From JACJYM01 sp965230495 (GTDB lineage: Bacteria > Bacteroidota > Bacteroidia > Chitinophagales > Saprospiraceae), in assembly GCA_965230495.1 (NCBI GenBank), contig OZ246004.1, positions 1,426,001-1,490,000 of the forward strand: a stretch of 64,000 bases of DNA, written 5' to 3'. The notes under the pieces were generated by a model, which worked only from the letters and a program-made list of their open reading frames with translations, was not told where the DNA came from and did no database searches. Each line of letters starts with the position of its first letter. Position 1 is the first letter of the stretch. Positions 35,356 to 42,996 of the stretch are shown here, piece by piece. The translations under genes were made by a program, and so were the position numbers.

Positions 35356-37014
35356 ATGTACGAGAGCAGACCATGGTTGGCCAGTTATGCAGCAGGAGTA
35401 GCAGCGAATATTTCAACTGATGACTATAAAAACCTCAATGAGTTTCTTAATGAAGCTTTTGAAAAATTCAGCAACAGAACCGCCTACGAATGCATGGGTG
35501 TACAATTAAGTTTTAAACATGTAGATCAGAAGTCCAAACAATTTGCTGCCTATTTGCAATCAAGGGGTCTTCGTCCTGGCGACAAAATAGCACTGATGAT
35601 GCCTAATTTATTGCAATACCCAATTTCAATTTTTGGTGCTTTGAGAGCTGGGTTAATAGTCGTCAACACTAATCCTCTTTACACTCCTAGGGAAATGCTC
35701 CATCAATTTGAGGATAGTGAAGTATCTGCAATAGTCATTTTAGAAAATTTCGCTGCTAATCTCGAATCTATTATTGACAAAACTAATATTAAAACAGTTA
35801 TCGTCACCTCCATTGGTGAACTTCTAGGTACCGTAAAAGGAGGGCTTACCAACTTTGTAGTAAGGAAGGTTAAAAAAATGGTTCCTAAGTTTAATATACC
35901 AAACACTGTTAAGTTTTCTGAAGCTGTCAAACAAGGTAAAAAATTTACCATTTCTCCATTTGAGAGCAATCAGAATGATGTCATACTGCATCAATATACA
36001 GGAGGTACCACAGGAGTGTCCAAAGGAGCAATGCTTACCAATAAGAACATCCTCTCGAATATGATTCAGATAAAGGAGTGGCTTCGCCCGAAACTTCTTT
36101 CTGATGAAGAAGTAGCTTTATCTCCCCTACCCATGTATCATATTTTTGCCTTTGCCAACTGTTTAGCCATGATCAGTTTAGGCATAAAAACAGTATTGGT
36201 CACTAATGCCAGAGATATAGGATCTATTTTGAAAGAGTTTAATAGAAATAAAATAAGTAAACTAACGGGTGTAAATACCCTATTTAATGCCATCCTAAAT
36301 CATAAGGATATTGACAACACGGATTTTTCAAACTTAAAAATCACTGTTTCTGGTGGGATGGCATTACAAATTGCTGTAGCCGAGAGATGGGAAAAGAAAA
36401 CGGGTTGCCCTATCACAGAAGGCTATGGAATGACAGAATCGTCTCCTGTTGCAACTATTAATCCTTTAAATGAGAAAAGGAGGTTGGGGACCATAGGTAT
36501 TCCTGTTTCATCAACTATTTTAAGAATTGTCGATGACAACTATCAAATAGTACCTCAGGGAGAAATCGGTGAAATACAAATCAAAGGCCCTCAAGTTATG
36601 AAAGGCTATTATAAGCGTCCTGAAGAAACTGCGATGACAGTTCGAAATGGATGGTTATGTACAGGTGATATTGGAAAAATGGATAAGGACGGATTTTTTA
36701 GAATTGTAGATCGGAAAAAAGATATGATATTGGTCTCCGGTTTTAACGTTTTTCCAAATGAAATTGAAGATACCATTATTAGGCATGAAAAAGTTTTGGA
36801 AGTTGCCGCGATAGGCATCCCTCATGAAAAATCGGGAGAATGTGTTAAACTATTTATAGTTAAAAAGGATGATTCCCTGACCAAAGAAGAAATCTTATCC
36901 TTTGCCAAGGAAAGCTTAACGGCATATAAAATTCCGAAGGAAATAGAATTCAGAAATGAATTACCCAAATCAAATGTTGGTAAAATACTAAGAAGAAAAC
37001 TAAGAGATAGTTAA
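35356..37014 (+). CDS. long-chain fatty acid--CoA ligase (AMP-binding, FadD-like)
   Basis: 552 residues, normal for FadD-type ligases. ATP/AMP motif YTGGTTGVSKGAMLTNKN, adenine-binding GYGMTESSPVATIN, the hinge GWLCTGDIGKMDKDGFFRIV followed by DRKKDMIL, and the catalytic Lys in LPKSNVGKILRRKL. It activates fatty acids with ATP to acyl-CoA for beta-oxidation or lipid synthesis. The opening WLASYAAGVA resembles E. coli FadD. The next gene starts 3 bases after the stop. Confidence 0.93.
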   Translation: MYESRPWLASYAAGVAANISTDDYKNLNEFLNEAFEKFSNRTAYECMGVQLSFKHVDQKSKQFAAYLQSRGLRPGDKIALMMPNLLQYPISIFGALRAGLIVVNTNPLYTPREMLHQFEDSEVSAIVILENFAANLESIIDKTNIKTVIVTSIGELLGTVKGGLTNFVVRKVKKMVPKFNIPNTVKFSEAVKQGKKFTISPFESNQNDVILHQYTGGTTGVSKGAMLTNKNILSNMIQIKEWLRPKLLSDEEVALSPLPMYHIFAFANCLAMISLGIKTVLVTNARDIGSILKEFNRNKISKLTGVNTLFNAILNHKDIDNTDFSNLKITVSGGMALQIAVAERWEKKTGCPITEGYGMTESSPVATINPLNEKRRLGTIGIPVSSTILRIVDDNYQIVPQGEIGEIQIKGPQVMKGYYKRPEETAMTVRNGWLCTGDIGKMDKDGFFRIVDRKKDMILVSGFNVFPNEIEDTIIRHEKVLEVAAIGIPHEKSGECVKLFIVKKDDSLTKEEILSFAKESLTAYKIPKEIEFRNELPKSNVGKILRRKLRDS

Positions 37015-37017
37015 TCA

Positions 37018-37548
37018 ATGTTCGAAAATAAGTATCAAAGTAACTCACAAATTTTTGTTGAAGACCTTCCCATAATCCAGGATATAATATTTGAGCCTCT
37101 GCAAAAAAATTATCTAAAGATTAATTTGGCTTCAACTATTATAACACTACTCATATTATTTGGCATATTAACCTCCTTGTCATTTATATTTGAATTCCCT
37201 CATTACGTTAATTATGGAATATGGATTTTCCTTTCCCTAATTACTATTTCTAGTATTGGATTCATAATACTTTCCTTCCCCCATCTAGGTTTTGCCGTTC
37301 GTGAATTAGATACGGTTTTTAAAAAAGGACTTATTTTTAGATCAATTGTTGTAATTCCTTCTAATAGAATTCAACATATCGAAATTAATCAAGGCTTTCT
37401 TGAGCGATTTTACAATCTGGCATCTATTGAAATATTTACAGCAGGAGGAAGAAGTAGTGACCTAACTATTCCGGGGCTGACTCTAGATCAGGCTAAGTCC
37501 CTTAAATCGTACTTGATTAACAAATCATCTTTGGATGAAGAAGAATGA
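37018..37548 (+). CDS. PH-domain membrane protein (YdbS-like)
   Basis: 176 residues. Two membrane helices (about 39-60 and 66-86) precede a bacterial PH (bPH2) domain with LDTVFKKGLIFRSIVVIPSNRIQHIEI and FYNLASIEIFTAGG. YdbS-like proteins are paired with YdbT-like ones; their role at the membrane is unclear. The downstream gene overlaps by 14 bases, supporting a pair. Confidence 0.82.
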   Translation: MFENKYQSNSQIFVEDLPIIQDIIFEPLQKNYLKINLASTIITLLILFGILTSLSFIFEFPHYVNYGIWIFLSLITISSIGFIILSFPHLGFAVRELDTVFKKGLIFRSIVVIPSNRIQHIEINQGFLERFYNLASIEIFTAGGRSSDLTIPGLTLDQAKSLKSYLINKSSLDEEE

Positions 37549-39019
37549 CCCTATAGACTTTACGATTCCAAGAAGGCAATCCATCATTGCAATTCTTCTA
37601 ATTATTATAAAGGCTTACAAACTTATCCTCCGTCAATTTTGGCCTTTAGCACTACTATTAGTTTTTAGAGGAGGAATTGGAAAAAAATCGTTTTTTTTAT
37701 ATGCTATACTTGCCATTGCCCTACTAACAATGGTTATATCAATCATAAGATATTTTAAACATTACTTCTATATACAAAACAATGAATTGGTGGTAGAAAA
37801 AGGAGTCCTAAGCAAGAAAAAACTGAGTATTCCCTTTGACAGGATTCAAAACGTAAATATTGAACAGTCCTTAATTCATAAACTATTTAATGTTTACAAA
37901 ATAAGTCTTGAAACCGCTGGATCGGCAAGTAAAGAACTAGAGTTTTCAGCTTTGGAAGCACTTACGGCCGAAAAATTATCAGATTACCTACTCCACCAAT
38001 CTCATAAATCGAATAGGCGGCAAAGTGCAAAAAAGTCTTTTGAAAGCCCTATATCTTCAATATTCAAACTATCAGTTAAAGACTTGATTTTAGCAGGATT
38101 GACTCAAAATCATTTTATTTCCTTAGGAGTGATTTTTGGATTCTTCTTTTGGACCTACGAAAACATAAAAGATCTCAATATAGATATTGATGAACAGGAG
38201 CTTGGCACCAATGTAAAAAACTTAGGAGTACTTCTAAACTTTATCCTTGCCATTTTCCTAATATTATTAGCCATACTTATCTCTCTTATCAGAACCGTAC
38301 TAAAATATTATGATCTTCATTTGTTTCTAAAAACAAGACACTCCTTTCAAATTGATTCCGGTCTGATTCGTAAAACAAAAACCTCGGCACGAAAGTCAAA
38401 AATTCAAATAGTTTCGTGGTCGTCAAATATTTTACAAAAATTAATTGGAAGATTTGATCTTAATATAAGACAAGCTATCAGTGAAGGCTATAGTAGTAAA
38501 AAATCCATCAAAATTGTAGGTTGCAAAAAAACTCATGTTGATCAATTCGTTGATGAAGTCTTCCCAACATATAAACATTTGGACATTACCTATAAAAAAT
38601 CTGATCGTAGGTTATTGTATAGATTAATGATCATCCCACTTATAATTTTTGTCATTAATATTCCTCTGGTCATATTATTCCCTAAGACTCCTCTCACATA
38701 CATGCTAATATCTCTAGCAATATACTTGGCATTCAGATCTTGGAAATTATTCTCTAAGAAAAAATACTTTGTCAATGAAAAACTAATTTTAATAAAAGGA
38801 GGTGTACATGGAGATAAGTCAGTAATTGCCCAAACATATAAAGCTCAATCCATTTCCATCAGCACCTCATACTATCAAAGGCAACATAATCTTGCTAGCC
38901 TTAATATATACACCGCCTCGGGACGTATAAATATACCCTACCTTAAAGTTTCCGAAATCAATGATATATCGAATTTAATCCTTGGCACGATAGAAAATAG
39001 TAAAGCTAAATGGATGTAG
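37535..39019 (+). CDS. multi-PH-domain membrane protein (YdbT-like)
   Basis: 494 residues. Several membrane helices in pairs (about 15-75, 188-250, 365-400), each pair followed by a PH domain; NNELVVEKGVLSKKKLSIPF with DRIQNVNIEQ is the first and VNEKLILIKGGVHGDKS with NLASLNIYTASG the last. This three-fold layout is the usual YdbT form. It probably forms an inner-membrane complex with the preceding protein. The function is not established. Confidence 0.82.
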   Translation: MKKNDPIDFTIPRRQSIIAILLIIIKAYKLILRQFWPLALLLVFRGGIGKKSFFLYAILAIALLTMVISIIRYFKHYFYIQNNELVVEKGVLSKKKLSIPFDRIQNVNIEQSLIHKLFNVYKISLETAGSASKELEFSALEALTAEKLSDYLLHQSHKSNRRQSAKKSFESPISSIFKLSVKDLILAGLTQNHFISLGVIFGFFFWTYENIKDLNIDIDEQELGTNVKNLGVLLNFILAIFLILLAILISLIRTVLKYYDLHLFLKTRHSFQIDSGLIRKTKTSARKSKIQIVSWSSNILQKLIGRFDLNIRQAISEGYSSKKSIKIVGCKKTHVDQFVDEVFPTYKHLDITYKKSDRRLLYRLMIIPLIIFVINIPLVILFPKTPLTYMLISLAIYLAFRSWKLFSKKKYFVNEKLILIKGGVHGDKSVIAQTYKAQSISISTSYYQRQHNLASLNIYTASGRINIPYLKVSEINDISNLILGTIENSKAKWM

Positions 39020-39152
39020 AACAAGGACTTATGTTGGAATCCATAATATAAGATTTAAAAAAAAATAGAACATGTGCAACGATTTAATCATCTCGATAGA
39101 ATAATAGTGTGAAAGCGATCGTATATTAATTTAACTTATTAATTTAAAAATA

Positions 39153-40409
39153 ATGAAATCAATTAAAATTTTTGGGTTCTTATTGCTGTTAAGTTCTCTA
39201 TTTATCGTAAGCTGTTCTAAAGAAAACATTGATGAAACAAATACTAATCCTGGAAAGATAGATGTACCAACTACAACTGTTCAAAACAGTCTGTTGACAA
39301 GATCTACTGAAACTGCGGCAAGTAGCAGTTCTGACAACGGATTAGAACTAGATTGTGTAACTATTTTATATTCTTTTGATCTTATTGAAGAAGATGGAAC
39401 TATTCATACTATTTCTTCTGACGAAGACTTCTTCAACTTGATGGAAGATACTACTAATTTTGTTATCGTTGATTTTGTATATCCATTAAATGTACAGGAC
39501 GAAAACGGAGAAACTAGTGAAGTGGCTTCTGGAGAGGAATTAGGTGAATTATTCGCCATGTGTCTTCCAAATGGTTGGACAGATGAATTATTTCCTGCCT
39601 TCCTTCTCGAGGACGAAACCTCTTGTTTTACAGCCGAGTATCCAATTGATTTACAAAATATCGACGGAGAGATTTTTACAGCAAATGATGCCGACGAATA
39701 TATTGAGTTATTAGTACAGGAGCCTATGTTCTTTGTATTTCCTTTCAATCTAATAGATGAAGAAGGTAATGTAATAGCGATTAATAATGTCGATGAGTTG
39801 ATCGAAGCTCTTATCTCGTGCAACGATGTGGTTGAGCCAGGCGATACAACATGGTGGAATGATGACGTAGAATATATAGGTTGTTACCAAATTACTTTCC
39901 CTTTTGATGTTGTATTAGCTGATGGAACTGTTGTTACAGTTGAAGATCACATGCAATATTGCGATCTTCTACTTTCAGGGCAGATTGTAGACTTTTCTTA
40001 TCCTATAACAGTCATTGATGAAGATGGTAATGAAATCACCGTTAATTCAGCTGAAGAATTAAATGAACTACTTGAAGACTGTGATTACGGTAACGGCGGA
40101 CCAAATATTGGAGACGATATATGGATTCTTCTAGAAGGTACTTATCCATGGGATTCAACAGGTATGGGTTGTTATTCAATCAACTATCCTTTATCATTAA
40201 CCGGATATGACTTTGACGGTAATGCAATTGTAGAAGGAGTTGTAATGGAGGAAGCAGGAATATATGAGTTCCTAAACTCTAATCCTAATGAAGTTGCTTT
40301 TATTGGACTGCAGTATCCTGTTTCTGTAACACTTTCTGAAGATCAAAGTGTTGTAGAGTTAAATGCAATAGAAGATATTTTTGATTTATTAGAAGGTTGT
40401 GGAAACTAA
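39153..40409 (+). CDS. acidic lipoprotein made of four Cys-bounded repeats, function unknown
   Basis: 418 residues. Lipobox FIVSC at 17-21, a Ser/Thr-rich linker to about 65, then four units that each start and end with Cys: 68-137, 158-223, 244-310 and 340-416. Each unit holds two similar halves of the form YPhxhxxxDGxxhTVxxxxEL (for example EYPIDLQNIDGEIFTANDAD and FPFNLIDEEGNVIAIN), so about eight half-repeats in all. The Cys pairs may form disulphides outside the cytoplasm. The protein is strongly acidic. I do not recognise an established family. It lies 50 bases before an ECF sigma factor gene, with a hairpin between. Confidence 0.75.
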   Translation: MKSIKIFGFLLLLSSLFIVSCSKENIDETNTNPGKIDVPTTTVQNSLLTRSTETAASSSSDNGLELDCVTILYSFDLIEEDGTIHTISSDEDFFNLMEDTTNFVIVDFVYPLNVQDENGETSEVASGEELGELFAMCLPNGWTDELFPAFLLEDETSCFTAEYPIDLQNIDGEIFTANDADEYIELLVQEPMFFVFPFNLIDEEGNVIAINNVDELIEALISCNDVVEPGDTTWWNDDVEYIGCYQITFPFDVVLADGTVVTVEDHMQYCDLLLSGQIVDFSYPITVIDEDGNEITVNSAEELNELLEDCDYGNGGPNIGDDIWILLEGTYPWDSTGMGCYSINYPLSLTGYDFDGNAIVEGVVMEEAGIYEFLNSNPNEVAFIGLQYPVSVTLSEDQSVVELNAIEDIFDLLEGCGN

Positions 40410-40420
40410 ATAAAAATTAT

Positions 40421-40450
40421 GGAGTAGCTTATAATGCATTGAGCTACTCC
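40421..40450 (+). other. hairpin between the repeat lipoprotein and sigma factor genes
   Basis: Perfect 9-bp inverted repeat GGAGTAGCT/AGCTACTCC with a 12-base loop, starting 12 bases after the lipoprotein stop and ending 10 bases before the sigma factor ATG. The bases after it (AATTTTAAT) are only weakly T-rich, so it could be an attenuator, an mRNA stabiliser or a poor terminator. Confidence 0.55.
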
Positions 40451-40459
40451 AATTTTAAT

Positions 40460-41014
40460 ATGGTAGCAGATCAAATTATACAACAGTGTATTTCTAACAA
40501 TAGAGTAGCTCAAAAGCAACTCTATAATTCTTGTGCTGCTTACGTCTATTCGATTGTCAAAAATTATATCTATGATGACGAACTTCGTAAGGATTGTATG
40601 CAGGAAGTATTTGCTAACATTTTCAACTCACTACCTAACTTTAATCCTTTAAAAGGAAATTTTAAATCTTGGATAGCTCAGATATCAATCAATAGATCAA
40701 TTAACTTTTTAAAAAAACACAGTAAACTAAAAATAGACGGTAATCTTGAGAAAATAGAGGACTTAAGTTATGATCAGTTTAATTATTTGGATAAATTATC
40801 ACGTAACGAAATAGAAAATATGCTCGCAAAAATGCCTTTAGGTTATAGAACAGTTTTCCTACTTTATGTAATTGATGATTACTCTCATAAAGAAATTGCT
40901 GAGACCATTGGTATAACTGCTGTGACTTCAAGGACACAATTGTCGCGAGCTCTAAAGTGGATCAAAAAAAATATTATTCCTTCCTCTAATTATTTGAACT
41001 ATGAAACATTTTAA
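40460..41014 (+). CDS. RNA polymerase sigma-70 factor, ECF type
   Basis: 184 residues from the ATG giving MVADQIIQQCISNN; an upstream frame overlapping the lipoprotein end is not needed. Region 2 is seen in LYNSCAAYVYSIVKNY and DELRKDCMQEVFANIFNSL, with FKSWIAQISINRSINFLKK as the DNA-binding end, and region 4 in LPxGYRTVFLLYVI-like MPLGYRTVFLLYVIDDYS plus HKEIAETIGITAVTSRTQLS. It should direct polymerase to a small regulon. The following gene overlaps its end by 14 bases and carries a plausible anti-sigma N-terminus. Confidence 0.92.
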   Translation: MVADQIIQQCISNNRVAQKQLYNSCAAYVYSIVKNYIYDDELRKDCMQEVFANIFNSLPNFNPLKGNFKSWIAQISINRSINFLKKHSKLKIDGNLEKIEDLSYDQFNYLDKLSRNEIENMLAKMPLGYRTVFLLYVIDDYSHKEIAETIGITAVTSRTQLSRALKWIKKNIIPSSNYLNYETF

Positions 41015-42512
41015 CACACTAAAAAAGAAAATCAGAAATAACAATACTGAGCTTCCTGATGACTTTTCATGGGAAAATATGGAATCTGGTATTTTTGAAA
41101 AAATGAACGATTTGAATCACAGGGAAAATAGTGATAAAAAAATAGTTCCATATAAAATGTTTTGGCTACTTGCAATAATAAGTTTAATAGGAGTTACAAT
41201 CATCTATCAAATTAATCAATCCAAATTCACTGAAAATAAGATTACTGAATCAAAAGATATAGCTAATCATTCTTCTGATACTCATAAGTCTCTAGTAGAA
41301 GAAAGTTCTAATGTTATAAATCAACCTAAAGAAGAAAGCAAAAAACAAATAACTATAGATTCAGATATTAAAAACAACTTAGAACGTAGTAATACCCTAC
41401 TTCAAAAGAAAAATGAAACTAACAACGTCAACTACTCCCAAGCTAATACTGATTTAAATGAAAGCTCCACTCGCTCTAAAGATCAATTATCTTCGAATAA
41501 TAACAATACTTCGAGCAATGGAAAAATTGAAGCTGTTAGTAACGTAATGGATGAAAAAAACAATAATGAGGAAGTTGCATCTATGATAGATCATTTAATC
41601 CCAAATCCTCAATCGACAACTAAGATTAGTCAAAAATTAAATAACGAAAGTGAAAAGGAGAAAGATCAGATTTCTAAGAAAAAAATAAGAACTTTGTTAC
41701 AAATGGAAGCTGTAAATACTTCCGTTGTACAAAATGTTTTTTCTCTAAACAATACTATTCCGCAAATTGATTTAGCTTTTACTAATGTATCATCTTTACA
41801 AGAAGACGAGTTAAAAATTAAATCAAAAAAATGGTCTATTTCTCTTGGCTCTGCTCTCATTAATTGGGACCAAAATGTAGATAATAATCCCTCTTTTGAG
41901 GATATAAACACCCTTTTATCCAACTCCCAGTCCTTATCAACTGAGTATTTTGTTAACAAAAACTGGTCAATTTCTGGAGGTTTAGAGAAACGTAACCTTT
42001 GGAGTAAGTTAAATACTCAAACTGTTAATGAAGTTCAAAGAGATGTAGAAAATACTGCCGTACAGTATTTAGTTTATGCCTTTGATAATTCGAGAGACAC
42101 TGTTTACGGAACGGCAACGGTTATTGACACAAGTACGAGGTCAGTTGTTCATCATAACAAGGTTAGTCAATTAAGTATACCGCTGCTGATGAATTACACT
42201 AAAACTTTTAACAGATTTGATGTTGGACTGGGATTGGGTTTTGATTTTATAATCAAATCAAAAAGTGAAGGAAGATTTAGAGAAAATACTGATATAGTTG
42301 ATTATCAAACTGATGAAAAAAGTCCATACTCTTCATCCTTTCAATCATCTTTGTTAACTAGTCTGCGATTAAGATATCACTTGAGCGATTATTTTTATGT
42401 GGGTACAGGTTTGTCCTATTCAAAAAGTTTATCTAACTGGTCAGCGGATGAAGCTGTTACGTTCAAACCAAGTTGGATATCTGGAAGGATTAGTCTAGGA
42501 TATAAATTTTAG
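41001..42512 (+). CDS. predicted trans-envelope protein: short cytoplasmic head, one membrane helix, long linker, outer-membrane barrel-like domain
   Basis: 503 residues. Residues 1-52 are cytoplasmic-looking and contain LPDDFSWENMESGIFEKM, similar in style to the N-termini of proteins that follow ECF sigma genes in Bacteroidota. One membrane helix lies at about 53-72 (MFWLLAIISLIGVTIIYQIN). Residues 73 to about 235 are Ser/Asn/Glu/Lys-rich low complexity. Residues 277-503 alternate as beta-strands (KKWSISLGSALINWD, YFVNKNWSISGGLEKR, FDVGLGLGFDF) and end in ISLGYKF, like an outer-membrane barrel C-terminus. It overlaps the sigma gene by 14 bases. It is probably a sigma regulator; this is inference. 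Confidence 0.7.
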   Translation: MKHFNTLKKKIRNNNTELPDDFSWENMESGIFEKMNDLNHRENSDKKIVPYKMFWLLAIISLIGVTIIYQINQSKFTENKITESKDIANHSSDTHKSLVEESSNVINQPKEESKKQITIDSDIKNNLERSNTLLQKKNETNNVNYSQANTDLNESSTRSKDQLSSNNNNTSSNGKIEAVSNVMDEKNNNEEVASMIDHLIPNPQSTTKISQKLNNESEKEKDQISKKKIRTLLQMEAVNTSVVQNVFSLNNTIPQIDLAFTNVSSLQEDELKIKSKKWSISLGSALINWDQNVDNNPSFEDINTLLSNSQSLSTEYFVNKNWSISGGLEKRNLWSKLNTQTVNEVQRDVENTAVQYLVYAFDNSRDTVYGTATVIDTSTRSVVHHNKVSQLSIPLLMNYTKTFNRFDVGLGLGFDFIIKSKSEGRFRENTDIVDYQTDEKSPYSSSFQSSLLTSLRLRYHLSDYFYVGTGLSYSKSLSNWSADEAVTFKPSWISGRISLGYKF

Positions 42513-42514
42513 CT

Positions 42515-42934
42515 TTAACTCTTTAGTTTCAATTTATCTATTTTAACTAAAGGTCCGGGACACATAGCTTCATGGCAACCTATACAGGTAGTTACCATGT
42601 TTTTATAGCATGTCTTTAAATCTTGGCACGTATTTCTATATATATCTATTTGTTGAATATACTGCTTAGCAAATGCCTTATATTCCTTACTTGCCGCCTT
42701 ATGTGGTTCAGTAGCTTGAGCGGTCAGCAATTTATCATATAATAAGGTTGTATTATATCTTTTCCCCTTCTCGAGAGACAATTTCATATTCATGGTCTCA
42801 TCAAACATCTCTCTCATCAAAAGAGCTAGCCCTGAATCACCATTTGGGTTACTGTTCCACTTTGATTTATATTCTTTTTCGCCACAGGCTAGTACTACGA
42901 CGCAAACAAGAAAACTAATCAGTACTTTTTTCAT
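42515..42934 (-). CDS. small lipoprotein with one c-type heme motif
   Basis: 139 residues. Lipobox VVVLACGE (Cys about 17) and a single CxxCH motif, CIGCHE, near residue 117, with two further Cys close by (TCQDLKTCYKN). The Met-containing helices and length suggest a cytochrome c-prime-like or small mono-heme protein anchored in the periplasm. No partner oxidase or reductase lies nearby; it is between a convergent beta-barrel gene and metG. Confidence 0.72.
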   Translation of the reverse strand: MKKVLISFLVCVVVLACGEKEYKSKWNSNPNGDSGLALLMREMFDETMNMKLSLEKGKRYNTTLLYDKLLTAQATEPHKAASKEYKAFAKQYIQQIDIYRNTCQDLKTCYKNMVTTCIGCHEAMCPGPLVKIDKLKLKS

Positions 42935-42996
42935 AATCTACGCTTTTACTATATATTATATTAATACTGAAAATGCTGTTGAAGTAAAACCATGCA

